A stretch of DNA of 64,000 nt. Source: Rotaria macrura (taxonomy: Eukaryota; Rotifera; Eurotatoria; Philodinida; Philodinidae). The notes below the pieces were generated by a model. The model saw nothing but the letters and a program-made list of their open reading frames with translations. It ran no database searches and was not told where the DNA came from. Positions within the stretch are counted from its first letter, which is position 1, and every line of letters starts with the position of its first letter. The translations under genes were made by a program, and so were the position numbers. Location of the stretch: assembly GCA_900239685.1 (NCBI GenBank), contig OENT01000062.1, positions 124,001-188,000 of the forward strand. The letters run 5' to 3'. Of this stretch, positions 10,969 to 24,500 are shown piece after piece.

Positions 10969-13727
10969 TGCAAGCAGCAATGAATATAAACTGTTTTTTT
11001 TTGCAACGAGATCATCAAGTATTAGCAATTGACAAAACAGACAGTATTTATTCATTAGAATAGGCTTATTTGCGATCATATGGTTACTTTATGCAACATC
11101 GTTTTTCATTATATGTATACATATATACCACGTCAGTAAAATTAAATTCAGCGATTGAATAAATATGTGTATTTGCATTTTAATAAAATGATTATATTCT
11201 TTCATATCTACTGAAAGAAAATAACATTTTGAGATTCCTTGATCGAATTATGTAGTTCGTTTATATTAAATTTTTATTTTTGTCTGATACCGTCATCTAC
11301 CAATCTATTGTCACTTTCTCATGAAAATTCTAGAAAAACTCTGTGTGTCATAGTTTTTCTACACAGTTAAAAAATACTACGTTTCGTTTTAAATAATTCT
11401 TTATATATGTTGATATGCGTACGTTTGAAAAGTAGTTTTTACAGTTCGATTAACTATTTTGTAGGTAGGCTTTATCTTGTCCAACACGTTTTGGAGCCAG
11501 ATATGATGAACTTGACTTCCTCGTTCCTTCTACAGACATAGACTACTATTCATCAACTAGTAATGAGAGATTATAATGTTATTCATATTGCTATCTAGTG
11601 CATATTTTCGCCTCGCAAAAATACGGAAAAAATGGAGTCTATACATTCAAGATCTTGGCGATCAGAATGAAATTGTGGGAGTTTATGAAGCACTCATTTG
11701 TCTTCGGGGCGAATACCAACTTACACTAATATTAGATTAGTAGATATACAGGCATTTGAATTTTACGTTTCAGTTCGAAAGTCTCTGTACTAAATAGCTT
11801 TTTTGAAATTTTAATCGTAAAATGTATCTACTATGCCAGAAGACGAAATATCGAAATTTCTCTACAATAAATGTTATCAGTATCCCGTTGTTTAACAATA
11901 AATGAACGATTCTGATTCGAAATACTTTCGAGGATATGGAACTCTTAGCTACTCTACAATTCATTAAAAGATCTACGGCTTTCCACGAAATCACTGGCAG
12001 ATTTTATGTAAACATATTTATCTAATCTAGAGAAACCAAAGAAAATTTTAGCAGTTTAATATTAAACCATTCATTAAATGATTGAAGTAAACGAGATTTC
12101 ATGGCAAATTTTCTAGGTTAATTGATAGAATTCATTGAGAGTCAAATAATGTTAATATTTAACAATTATGGAATTAAATTATTCTAGATCAAACCGAAAT
12201 GGTTTTATTGATCAAAGATCCATGGAGATGTTAAAGAGTATTGTTCATCAATAATATTTTTCTTGAAACCACTTCTTTGAACCTTTTAGTAGAAGTTTTC
12301 TACGAGAACTGTCAAAATCTCCGCAAGGAACCATACCGATTTTCTATGATCTCCTCAACTATTGAGCCTAGGAAAATATTCAGACTACTTTACATTAGAA
12401 TGAACACTTATCTAGCCCTCCTCATGTGTTTTCGACCGAAAAATTGTGAAAATTTATATTGACTCTTGTAACAAAGTAAATTGAACTGCAAACGTTGACA
12501 TGAATGCTCTCGATGGATCTGCAAAAACAGCTACTACCAATTAGATAACGGGATATGCATTAAACAGTAGTGGCGATCTTCGAATAATGTTTGACACTAC
12601 TGTTTCGATCAAATTAAACATATTCCAGATAGTTCATTCTATACTCATAACTCTCTAATTTATATCGATATTAATGAAAACCTTGTGAGATTGAGGGATG
12701 ATTTCTGATGAAAAATAGATGTGTTCGCACGTGTACGATTCACGAAGTCACTATTGGTAAAGTTCTCGTCGATAAATATGTTCTCGTAAATTAATTAAAT
12801 TTGCCTACTGCAGCAAGAAAGTCCTCAAATTTCCACTACATTTTTCTATTCTATTTTTATTAGTGCTGAGTCATTTACAACACCTCAGCTAATTCTCTAT
12901 TAATGTGTGTCAATAGTGAAAAAACAAGATAAAATTTACTCTGATAATCGTATTCGAAACTCCTATTATTGTTATCTCAATTCTAGTCTTATATTACATT
13001 AATTACTCTCAAACATGATGCTCGTTCAAAATTTGAAAACCATGGATGATTTTTCGTAATCATCATCAGTCTTTTTCAATTAATAATTTTGATTTACTCG
13101 TGCCAATGAATTATTATTATCTGGAAATGATTTGAACAACGTTTCATGTATATTGTGTTTGGTGGAGATAATTAGTGTGAATTTTCATTTAATGATATTT
13201 GATTGATTCTCATGACATGTATTTCTATCGAACGACATACAAGTATCTTTAATCGAAAGGCAATACTCAAAAAGTCATAGAAGAAATGGATTTATCATTT
13301 TACATCGACTGCCTCTTGATTTTTTGTCTTTGTTTCCCTTTTACCTTCAAATGAGTTTTATTGTTATTTCGTCATTTGCTCTAGCTTTGCGCCGTTATAT
13401 TCATTCAACCATGACTACCTTGATACGTCTCTAACTATTCTCCTGTTGACTCTTTCTTCTCTCTTTGAGTGATGGTAAAAGAGTGCATTGCAAAATGTTA
13501 TAGTCGTAGATGTTTGGGTTAGTAAATAAAGAACAGCGTGTAATTTCATTGACACAGTTCTTGTTATATCAGAAATCATCACAGATAAGGAAAACATTTG
13601 GCTTCTTGATAGTCGAAATCGAATAATCGGCTTGAGCGAGTGTCACAACAGAAATTATCTGAAGAGTATGGGTAACTGTATAGATGAATATGATGCAAGA
13701 TTGTGAAGCAATATTTGCAGCTTATTG
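10969..13727. other. Intergenic, 3' flank of sodium channel to phosphatase pseudogene
   Basis: The start probably holds the channel 3' UTR. Beyond it I see no coding exon with splice sites, no repeat with clear ends and no RNA gene. Short open frames here lack family resemblance. Confidence 0.5.
11158..11163 (+). terminator. Candidate polyadenylation signal of the sodium channel gene
   Basis: AATAAA lies about 190 bases after the channel stop codon. No nearer canonical hexamer was seen. AT-rich DNA has many chance AATAAA copies, so this is a plausible but unproved 3' end. Confidence 0.45.
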
Positions 13728-16700
13728 TCAAAAGATAGAACGAGCTTTTGTTATATAGATTTCATCGAACGTTACTAAATCAAAAGTTCTATAGTAAGTG
13801 AACTTGGCATGTAAGTCGTCGTGGATGGTGAGAATGCCAAAACCTGGATCGGTTATCATACAACAAGAATCATTAGACCTGCTTTCAACATGTTCGTTTC
13901 CTTCAGGATTCCCAATCCCACCATTGGTTAAATAGATGCGACCATTTGGATTGATGTAATGTCTTGTGTTAATTTTACCTACAATATTCAAAGGATTTTT
14001 TAACCATCCGCTGCCAGACTGCTTATCATGATGCTTAAAGTCCAGCGTTTTAAAACAGGTTCACATCAAAATCAGAGTAACTGAAGTTAATTTGAAAAGT
14101 GCCGTACATAAAAAATCTAATACTAATTTTAGAAATATGTTTGGTACATTCCTCTTGCACACTTTTAGGCCACTAACTAATGATTTAAAAATTCGAAATC
14201 CGATAGGACGTACCGTTTAGACAAATTCTTTCATACCAATGCACATGACCAGCCAAATAGATATCTACATTGTATTCGATAAGTATGTTTTCAAAAGCGG
14301 CGCGACATGCTGGACAATTGACTACTCCTGAGCCGAACTTCGTCTCCACTGGAGATGATCCTTTCCATGGTCGATGACATTGCACAATAATCGATGAGGT
14401 AACGGTACGATCGACATTGGCTAGATCTTGTTCCAGCTAATCGACCTGAGTTTTTTCATCGAGAAGATTACCAGATGGTGCATTAGGAAAATCTGACTCA
14501 CATGACAGTGTAATAACATGAATAAAACCATAATTGAATGAATACCAAGAATTCGAGTAACCACCAGACTGTTTACTTGGCATGTTAGATCGATTAGTGT
14601 ACGGAATTTGTTTTCTATGGCTCGATGAACATGCAGCAGTGGCTATAGGAAGTTCTGTGCAATTGATCTCGTGATTACCATGAGCGGTCATGTAGAAACG
14701 TATGCTAGCCAAAGCAGACATGGCCACTTGGCAATCATCCATAGTTTCTTCACATGTTTTAGGTGGTAATAATACAAGACCATTGTCTGCGTAGCAAATA
14801 TCACCATGATGCAAAAAGAAATCAATTTCTGGTAACTTCATCATCAAAGAATTCAGCGGGTAGTTCAAAAATGTTGAAAGCTAAGAAAGAAAAGTGTGTT
14901 CAGTTGAACTGTCACCCCCTTTTTCAAAGTACAGCTTTGATGAAGAAAATAAAATTTGACATTTTTCAATTCAGGAATTTTAATCTAGTCGTTAATTATT
15001 GACATTCATAACATAGATAGTGATTCGATTAGGATTGCTTTTGATTTGATATTTAATAGAAGAGCACTACTTATTCTACTGAACAATCATCAATTTTTAA
15101 GAATATATTCTGCAGAAATACGAAATAGCACAGAACACGCAAAAGTTAATAGAAATTTTGAATAATCAATTGTATCTATACCAATTTCTTGGGCTAGAAA
15201 CTTATCAAGGCAATAGCAAGTTTTGCTTGGTAAAATAAGACACATTTTTGTTTACTATGTTTTTGAAAAAGAACCTAAAATTTAAAATGATAACACCTAA
15301 TTAATAAAGAAATTTGATTGAAACCACTAATAGCTGCAATTAATATCAAACCACTCACATACATCTCTAAGATTTGGTTGATTCTTATATTTATTAGCTG
15401 TACAATAATATTAACATGGGGTATAGTGCTTACTTTTGTTGAAGTGCTAATTATCAAACAATTTTTAATTAAAAACATTACAAAAATTCAATTTTAATAA
15501 GACTATAGTGATTAATCTACTGCCAACATGGTGCAAATGATCTATATGGTACTTTTTGAGAACTATTATGAAAACTGCTCTATTCTTTTTGAAAAAATGC
15601 AATGCTCGATGCAGGCTTACACATTTGGGTGCACTTGTAAGTGTAAATGCGGTCAATCAAGAGAACTCGACGGTCTCAGTCGCATTGCCCTATTTTCCAT
15701 TTTATGATATTTTCTACAAGTACATCTCCTATATTGATCCACATTTGCCAAAGAAAATCAAATCAACTAATCAGATCGCAGAATACTATCGACTTCGGTT
15801 AATATGATTTAGCGGTATGTATAAATATTAATAATTCTTATTTGGTAAATTTAATCTACAATATATAACACAAATTTATGTCAACTGCAGACTAGGAATC
15901 TGTATTTTGCCATAATGTATAAGTGTTAAATGAAACTCTTTCAGTAAGACAGCGGCACGAGGACTACTCGAATTTTATTCAAAATGTATCTAAAATACAC
16001 CTTATAGTCAATTTCTCTCTCTTTTTAAGAAGAGTCACAAACAGTAGAGTATGTAATGTTAATTTCTCAGCGTGCATGCAACTCCTCTTCATGCTCTACA
16101 CGTTTAGAAAAACCCATCAGTATAAAAGAAGTCGATTCTTCTTGCAAAGAAAAATGCAGGTTTAATCTGATATTTGGTTTATGTATTCTAACAAACTATT
16201 CCTGATCTAGTTCATGTTTGCCCATTGTAACCGTTTTGCTTAAATATTGGTGGTTATGAAGATGTCATTACATTTTGAGCTTGTAGAAAAACTCGTACAG
16301 TCCCCAAGTGCATAAGAAAAATGGTTCCCATCATTCTGAGATAGGTCTAAATGCTTGCTCAAAAAGAAATGGACCATCAAGCAAAGTTCCTAAGAAACCG
16401 TTCATATCCAAATCCTCATAGGTGGCAATCTTAACCGGTCGACTTCGATCACCCAAAGCTGGAGCTGATGTGAAATTAAGTATTTCTGATTAATGAAACA
16501 GGATCTGATGCTACGATTTGATAATAGTAGACAGTTGAAGGTATTAAATTTTGCAGTTCAACACTCTAGAACCACGATGTTTCTAAAATAGATTCTGTAT
16601 CATAATAGCTTGATTTGCCATTAACTGATACGGGTGAGAGTGCTGTTGGTGATAAACCAAAGATAACCGTCGGATTCAGATAGGGATTATCATTGGTGAA

Positions 16701-16785
16701 TGAACATGAATACAAATGCCAACCAACATTTACATCGAAATGCCCAATGACAGCGAAACGAATTTGATCGGGCACACGCTTGGGA
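13728..16785 (-). pseudogene. Purple acid phosphatase pseudogene
   Basis: The intact family consists of binuclear metal phosphoesterases, usually secreted or lysosomal. Recognisable pieces, in coding order: an N-terminal Ig-like domain at about 16785-16290 (NPTVIFGLSPTALS, then ELQNLIPSTVYYYQIVAS, then KIATYEDLDMNG); the metallophosphatase core at 14880-14214 (HHGDICYADNG, TAHGNHEINC, YSFNYGFIHVITL, LAGHVHWYER); and the C-terminal part at about 14040-13728 (INPNGRIYLTNGGIGN, DPGFGILTIH), ending in TGA. The metal-ligand motifs GNHE and GHVH survive. Three lesions are visible: TAG at 16566-16568 inside SWF*SVELQ, a one-base frameshift near 16479, and TAG at 14437-14439 (QVD*LEQD, where relatives have tryptophan). 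The signal-peptide exon was not found. The core is otherwise well preserved, so inactivation looks recent, or a sequencing or assembly error is possible. Confidence 0.85.
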
Positions 16786-16828
16786 CTAAAAATAGACCCA
16801 TGAATTGTCAACGTTATTAAAAGAAGTA

Positions 16829-18094
16829 CCCAGGTCGATCAAAACAGATACCGGTTACGGTCCGTTTTCGGACAGTAAAAGAGGAAAAAACGGACTCTTT
16901 ACGACAGTTTATGGAGTAAATACAGACCGTTTTCGGTCCGTATTACTACGTATGAGTGGACGCAGTTGTGCGGCCCGTATTCTATCCGTATCGTATACGG
17001 TCCGTATATGACAGTTTTTCCATATATTACAGATAGAGTATGGTCAACCATATTGCACCGTATTGTTACAGTATACTTCCGTAAAAACGCCGTATTTTGT
17101 CTAATTTACAGTTACATTTTTTTATTTTCTCTCTCAACCTATCGTTTTTATTGTAGCGTTCTGTTTACTTGGGTCTAACATTATCAGTTTCTCTTCATAT
17201 TTACTAATTTATTTTCTTATTTGTGTAGCTCGGGTAAATTTAGATATTTGACCTGATTTTTTTTGTAATCTTTTACTTCAACGTGCAGCATTTCGTTTAT
17301 TATATCTTTCTCTTCTTTTTTCGCGACCGTATTCAGTCGTAAAAATCAAATCAAGCCTATCCGTTTATATTCGTCTAAGAGATTTAATAAAAGGAAGTAG
17401 CAAATTGAAAAAAGAACATATAGAGTATGAAAAAGATAAAACACTTGAGAACCAAATAGAAGCGAGAACGGATTCTATCTAGAAATATAAAGTTTAAACA
17501 ATTTTTAAGCATTTAGGAAGCTGTTTCTGAAAAAAAAGAACGAATGAACATGATTTTAGTTTTCAGTTGTTTATATATGACTATCACACTCGTCTAGATA
17601 TATTCGTGCCAATGAATGAATGAAACTAATAAAAAATTCAATTTAAGTTAGAAATTTATATTTTATCTGAAATAATTTTTCATTTCTAATTAGAAAGCTT
17701 AATGTAGGATCTTTTCCCTTTTTTTGGTATAGATGGCGCTATATAGATGCTTTCGAGTAACTATAAATCTTTTAATATATTCTAGTTACAACTTTTTTAA
17801 TTTGTTCATTTCTGAATAAGGAAATAAATATTTACAAATAAAAAGTACTTGTTAGAATGCTCAGAAGTATTAGACAAAGTATGATTGAAAACGGAATCAA
17901 AGCGATACGGAAACGGTATCCGTTACTGATGTAGGCGTATATGGAACTCGGTTGATTGTTCCGTAAAACTGCCCGTAATTCATCCGTAATTAGACTGTAA
18001 GCGGATACTTGTAAACGAAAAGTGACGGAACGCCATAAAGCACCCATTTTCTATCGGTATACGACAGTATACGGACCGTTCTGTCTGACCTGTG
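16829..18094. mobile_element. Non-autonomous DNA transposon-like element with CCGT-rich ends
   Basis: A 1.27 kb segment. Its outer ends are imperfect inverted repeats (CCCAGGTCGATC at the left; the right end, reverse-complemented, reads CACAGGTCAGAC), and each end is flanked by TA at 16827-16828 and 18095-18096. About 270 bases at each end are packed with short copies of CGGTCCGT, CCGTAT and ATACGG in both orientations, while the core is AT-rich and non-coding. Such subterminal motif clusters are typical transposase-binding regions. No transposase is encoded. It lies just 5' of the phosphatase pseudogene. Confidence 0.6.
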
Positions 18095-18096
18095 TA

Positions 18097-19304
18097 GGAA
18101 CATGCTAGTTATGCACTTATCCATTTTTGAATATAATAAATAATTCGATTACTAACCAGTAATGTCGATGTTCGAATTATGTAGTATGAATGACGCGCAT
18201 TCAAATGCTTTCTATTATTTATCATTGAATGCAATCATATTATCATGATTAAGGACGTTTGTTCTTTCGACTGCAGGAAGAATTATACAAAGAAAAATGT
18301 GTTTATACTCTTATGTTTTTAACGCGTATTTATGCATGCGTCACTCCTTATCGATACTATAAAATTTCACAAAACGTAATCAGAGTCGTGGGATTGTAAA
18401 TCATTGATTGCCTCTGTCAAAATTTCCAGTTTGATTTTGAATTAAAAACAAAGATTGTTTTTATTAAAAAACTGGCTTTCGTATTAACCAAAGCGAAGTC
18501 TTCAAGAAAAATATGAATGTTATCAATTGATGTAAAGAAACATGTTTGATTAGAGGTGAAATATTCAGGAATGTTTACTTTCTTTATCTGTGAAATTTTT
18601 TTATTCATAATTAAAGATGATTATTTTAAATCTTGCTTTCAGAGGAGCAACAATTCGTGATACTTAGCTTTGTTCTGATCGAGTTTTTCACTACCGAGGT
18701 GTCCATGATGAACATTTTTCTGCATACTGCTGTCATATAATTACACCATTTATCAGTAGAATACCCATTGACCAAATGTTTCAATAATGTAAGGTTTTTG
18801 GGGCGAACCGTATTTTGGACAAAGTCGTCGTTCACCCTAATTTAATCGAACAGAAAAATATCCAGCAGAATAATTCCAAAGAAAGTCGCTTCAAAATTAC
18901 CGAAATTTGAAAATTCAGAAAGAAGAAAATCGAGAGGTAAAAATATTGAATATAAGAATCTTGACGATTAAAAATCGACTTTGGTGAAAATATCGAGTAA
19001 TGAAGATGCAAGTTCTCAAAAAGGATAAAAGATGAATATATATGTAGTCTTTTCGAAATATGCATGAAATCTTTGTTGGTCATGGCTGTAGGGATGAGAG
19101 TGGACTATTGATAGCATATGTAAATTTATTACATTTTGTAGCTTTCTACAATTCTATTTCGACATTTTTGTCCGATAAATTTTTCTTTCAGTTTTAGTTA
19201 TTGTAATCAAAGTTTTAGCTTGCAAAACTTCAGACTCGTATCTGTTGAGTCTACTTGTTCCTTATTAGCGAGAAATTTCAACGAATCACCAAGCTTTAAG
19301 TTAA
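18097..19304. other. Intergenic spacer
   Basis: AT-rich sequence between two mobile elements. I see no gene, RNA or bounded repeat. Confidence 0.45.
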
Positions 19305-20550
19305 TATTGGGTTGGGAAGAAATTTCATGCGTTTTTCGAAAATTTCCTAGAACAACAGAGGAATTTTCTAAACGTTTTCATACTAACGGTGTGTAAGTTG
19401 GGTACGAACATCTTTCGAACAGCAAAAGAAACTATGGATATGGATGTTGATGTCGAATTAGAAATGAACTTACCCAATGGAGAGCTCCGGGTGCTTCTAC
19501 TTCATGAATTTCGTTTGGATCACAGAGTAATTGAAGCAGCAAGCAACATACTCAGCTCGACAGGAAAGAATGCACTCTCCATCAGTATATCTCAACGTTG
19601 GGTCCATTGTTTCAAGAATGATAACTTCGAACTAGGTGATTTACCATGTTTCAGAAAACTACAAAAGGTTGAAATGAATTTTTTAAAGAACCTTATCGAA
19701 GAAGATCTTAGATTAAATGCACGATATTTAAAAGAGCAAATTGGATGTTCACCTATTACATTGGAAAGGCATCTGGGCGAATTAGTCGAAACGTGGAAAT
19801 ATGGAGTTTGGGTACCACATGAACTGTCGCCGTATCAGCTTCAATACAGGGTTAATACTTGTATGGAATAAATGACTTCTCATCGCAACTCCCATTGACT
19901 CCCCAATCATATTACTTGCAATGAAGATTGGATGTTGTACGTTAACCACATGCGTAAGTAACAGTGGCTGGGAACTAGAGAAACAGGTGTAGAAACACTC
20001 AAAATGACCTTTACCAAAAGAAGATCATGCTAAGCATTTGGTGAAGTGTGAATGGGATTATTCATTAGAAACTTCTTCCATCTGACTATACCATCACTGT
20101 TAATCTTCACTGCTGATGATTGGACCAATGTGCAGCAAATATTCAAGGAAAGCAGGATAGAATTGATATTTTGCATGACTATACGTCAGACCTCATATTA
20201 CAAAGCCGATGCGTGAAAAATTACTGAAGCTCGGATGGGTTACTATTCCAAATCTACCTTACTCTCCAGACTTGGTTTCTAACAGACTACCACTTATACC
20301 ATTATCTCTCTAACCATTTACGCAAGAAAAAAAACGAGAACGAGAACGGCCGCAAAATGGACCTCGTCAATTTCTTCGGCCAAACATTCCAGAACTTCTA
20401 CGAACGGGGGATCCTTTCTTTACCTCAGCGTTGGTGGCAAGTCATACATAGGAATGAGCAGCATACAGTTTTGAAAGCTAATTGCATTCCTGAAGTTAAA
20501 AAAGAAAAAGGAAAATTTTCGAAAAGACGCGGAAGCTTTCTTGCCAATAA
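19305..20550 (+). mobile_element. Degenerate mariner (Tc1/mariner, irritans-like) element
   Basis: The left end is TTGGGTTGGGAAGAAATTTC directly after a TA at 19305-19306. A degraded inverted copy (TTTTCGAAAAGACGCGGAAG onward) lies at about 20517-20549. The total of about 1.25 kb is the normal mariner length. The interior encodes a broken transposase in the expected order. Flanking TA and family membership are seen directly; the exact right boundary is uncertain. Confidence 0.85.
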
Positions 20551-20569
20551 CTCCATGACTTTCGTATAA
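19389..20569 (+). pseudogene. Broken mariner transposase
   Basis: The intact protein is a DD34D cut-and-paste transposase. The 5' frame (19389-19871) keeps the helix-turn-helix DNA-binding part (LRVLLLHEFRLDHRVIEAA, NALSISISQRWVHCFK) and WKYGVWVPHELSPYQLQ. Then come multiple frameshifts and stops. Later fragments in other frames include DWMLYVNHM, DLVNFFGQTFQNFYERGILS and LPQRWWQVIHRNEQ (20357 onward). The first catalytic aspartate context (T-G-D-E-x-W in relatives) reads C-N-E-D-W here, so that aspartate appears lost. The gene cannot produce an active enzyme as it stands. Confidence 0.85.
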
Positions 20570-20576
20570 GTGGATT

Positions 20577-20785
20577 CTCTAAAAAGCACCGTTTCACAGA
20601 AAACCCACGAAGAGCGTTTGCGAGGATTCGGAAACCCATTTTTTACCATCAGAAACACTTAAAAGGTTTCTGAATTCGTCGCTATCAGATACCTTTTAAG
20701 AGTTTATTGTGGTAAAAAAAGGGTTTCCGAATCCTCGCAAACTATTTTTGTTGGTTTCCTGGGAACCGGGATTTTTTTTAGAGAG
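20577..20785. repeat. Fold-back inverted repeat
   Basis: The left arm (CTCTAAAAAGCACCG ... TTTGCGAGGATTCGGAAACCC) and right arm (GGGTTTCCGAATCCTCGCAAA ... TTTTTTTAGAGAG) pair over about 80 bases around a loop near 20640-20700. The inner 21-base match is perfect. It could be a MITE or a hairpin-type relic. It starts within 30 bases of the degraded mariner right end. No target duplication was recognised. Confidence 0.7.
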
Positions 20786-21563
20786 TAGGTTTCCTGTTGA
20801 AGCGGAGAGATACGTAGTATTTAATTTTGTTGCCTCTGCGTTGTTCGCGTTTTGGTTTATCAGATAGAGGTAGCCAATAACTTGAATAGAATGGGAAAAA
20901 CTGATGATTTATTAAAGTAAATAAAAATGTTGAGAAGGCGACTGAATACTAATGTATTTTATTATATTAATTTTAGTTCTCTAATGTGAATAAATATATA
21001 CTAGGTCTTTCTCAAGGTCAGTATGATACGGAATTTTCACATCTACTGAGAAAACGTACGTGATTCTAAAAGTCACAATTTATGATTGAAATTCACTGGA
21101 GCCAACCATTACAGCAGCAATTATAGAACTAAACCTAAATCATTTTGTGATCATTTTACCGAGAGAACATTCCTTTTAACCTAATCAACCAAAAAAAAAA
21201 TAAGCGTGGATGCAAGAAAACTAAAGACGATTCACTTCCTTCACATAATTTGCTTGTTATTAATACAGATAAAAGACAATTGTAAACAATTCACGCGTTG
21301 ATCTAGCTTGATTAAGAGTTGTGGTTGAAAAGAAAAATGATTCCTGTACTGTGTAACGATATTGGTTTGCTTCAAACTTATTTTTTGAAAGGTATACAGC
21401 TTATTACTGCTCACTTCAAAATGATTTTTATTTGCTTTTTATGATATGTGCGTTGTTAGAGAATTTTTTCAGAATCGGATCATGAGAAATAGTACACTAG
21501 TAGACACAATAACATTGCTTTTAGATTGGAAAAGAGTCCATCAGGGGTATGTAATCAAGAATT
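20786..21563. other. Intergenic, 3' flank of the NACHT gene
   Basis: Non-coding. On the minus strand, an AATAAA (TTTATT at 21427-21432) lies about 130 bases beyond the NACHT stop and could be its polyadenylation signal. Nothing else was recognised. Confidence 0.45.
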
Positions 21564-24500
21564 TCATAATATAGTGCACGATTTTACATTCGGATAAAAT
21601 GCCTGATCATTAACATCATTTAGCTTGTAACACGGTAAGCATCTACCCATACCATTTTTTATGTATGTAGCCCAGAAATTGTTCCAAACACCTGCTAAAT
21701 CGGATATTGTCTTTCGGCCGATTAGTGTGTGAGCCAATAGAAGATCTTGCATTTCAAGCATTACACCTCTACTTGCAGTGTCGAGAATCTCATGCGAAAC
21801 TTGAATTTCTTCGATAGATTCTACAAGCAGTGTTTGAACTTCAATGTGAGATATTACTTCCATTAGCGACATTTGTAATAGTGTGTATGCGATAAACAGG
21901 CGACACATATGAGATGGTGATCGCAGTTCTTTGAAAACTAGTTCGATTACATCACGATTAGTTGTTTGTGTCAAAGATGAAATCGAATCAATCAGATTTT
22001 GGCGAGAAAACAAGCCATAGAGCCAGGATGCTTCTACCAATAAATTGGTTGTTTGTTCTGTCAATATGTTAGCTTCCTCCTCAGTAGGAAATTCATAATC
22101 ATCCTTAGTTAACTGCGGTAATTCAACTAATAATTCAATCAGTACTGCATCGCAGTTATATGGCGTTAACGATAGCAAGTGTGCAGCACGTGCAGTTCGG
22201 AAAAAGTCAATATCAGAGGAAGCCAACGATTGAAAGATGCGTTCTACTTCGCTAGTGTTCCTATCAGTAATAGTCAAAATAAGTGCTGCATGAAGTGCAA
22301 AACAATGTAGACTTTCATGATTATAGTATATCAACCACTTTTCGACAAGCGGAGTTGCTTTTATTTCAACGCCTGCATAACATTGACGCAATGCTTGATC
22401 TATTGCATCAAAATCGACAACGGAAAGAGGATAAATGAATAAACGGTCTGTTATGAATTGCGCCGCTGAATAGACTAATACGCCACCCATATTCAGTATT
22501 AGTGGAGTTAAACTTTTCTCAGTCATCGTATCCTCATCGATATTGGTGTTTTTAATTAATTTTACGTCATTAGCAAGTTCAATCAAGTACATAGATACCA
22601 AGTGAGCAATTACAGATGGTTCAGAGCTAGATGAACTATCATCGAAGAAGAGTTTGAATGGAAGAGAATGGAGTAGAAGAAAACATGCGTAATCGTTCGT
22701 TTCAGTTTGTGACCAAAGGCATTGCCTTTCATAGCGTCGAACAATGACTCTGCATGTAGAACTCGTAAGCGAATGATAATTAAGAATCGGATAAACAGCT
22801 TGCCAGTCAGCCGTTAATACATCATCGAAATGCTGAAAATCTACTAATTCCAAGGATTCAATGATATTCCTAGCAATGGACCATGGAAGTGGATTCGTAT
22901 GACCACAAAGAAGACCGCATTGCATTAACGAAACAGGAAATGGTATCGCTTTCAGCAGATTTTTTAAGGCATCATGAGCGACTTGTTCCATGCCGTCATA
23001 GATATCCCATGCAGCATATTGCAGAAATGGATTGTATATGGCTTGATGAATCTCCAATATATCTTGCTTTGTCCTACAAGGATGATCATTCGATTCGACT
23101 TCAGGTATATAACCGTCCAACTTTGTGGATAAAACAGCCAGGTATAGCAGATTATCATTAGTCTCTTCTCGCACAGAATTTCTCGTCCGAGCGAATGCCA
23201 TTTTCAATAACTTTACTTTTTTACTGTTTGCGTCATTTAACTCGGCAATATGTTGCACTTTGTCAAGAGGAAGTTGTATTCCAAAGCGTGAAAATTCTCG
23301 AGACAACTCGTATCGGGTTTCCGGTGAAGTTAAAAATATCTTTTCATATAATTGCAAGACGAAACAATCCAAATAAAAGCGAGAAAAGGTAGGACGAACT
23401 AATCCAAGTAAGAACACATAGCGGTGAGTGTCTGTTTTCTCTTTTATCAAAACAAGCATTAATTCAGTGAGAAAAAGCAGTAATTCCTGTGTTAGTTTGT
23501 TCAAATTTATTTGATTCTGTGTGAAAAGTCTAACGTAAAATTTTTGAAGATGTTCAGGAATCAATGCAATGAGTAACAGTGGGTTATTTCTACAGACCAG
23601 TAATGGATGAGTACCATCGATAAATTTTATGATATCAAGTTTCTCGATCTCTTGTAAATCTTGCTTTTCTAGTAAACCTGGACATTCAGAAGGAATCGTA
23701 CAGATCATTTGAAGCAAATCAAGTAGAGTGTAGTTCTCGTTTAAACTTTGATTTAACAAGTCGAAGGAAGACATTAGGGGTAGCATTAAGCGAAGCTGTA
23801 TTGATCTCAAGTAGGTTTCTGGCGATGAATCATTTGTGTCACAAGTTAACCGAACCATAGCCGTTGCTATGGAACGAACGAATTGCATTAACTTCTTGGT
23901 AGACAGATAGTTAGGTGCTTGATTTGAGCTTGTCGTCAAAAAATGTTCACATATTTGTGTTGCACTCCCAATGAACTCCGATTTCATTGATTTTAGTTGT
24001 ATTTGGCATTCATGGCGAAGAAAATTGAGAAAGTTATTGAGTCGATCGTATACCAATGTAAATCTGGTGCTAGAGCAGTATGATTGATATATGTGAAACT
24101 TGTTCAAACCACATAAACAGACAAGAGCAATAAGCGAATCAGTAGCATCTTCTGAGTTGTCAGGCGTTCTGATAACTTTTAGACAGTCTCTTATAAGATA
24201 GTTTACTATTTCTTCCTTGGATGTTTCCATTTGACTCAAGATTTGAATCAGTGAGCACGATAGAAACGATTCTCGATACATGTACCTGGGCGAAAATTCA
24301 ATCTTCCCAACTCCATCAGCTACATGAACGTGTAAACCTCCATGTAAACTTACTATGAGAGACATGAGAAGAGGATGCATGCTAGAAACACTATGTGGAT
24401 GCAACAGTAGAAATGATTGCAGACTGTTTTGTTTGATTGTGAGTGTTGGAGCCGTTATCCGACCTATGGCGTCAAGAATTTTAGCTGTTGCTACATCTTG

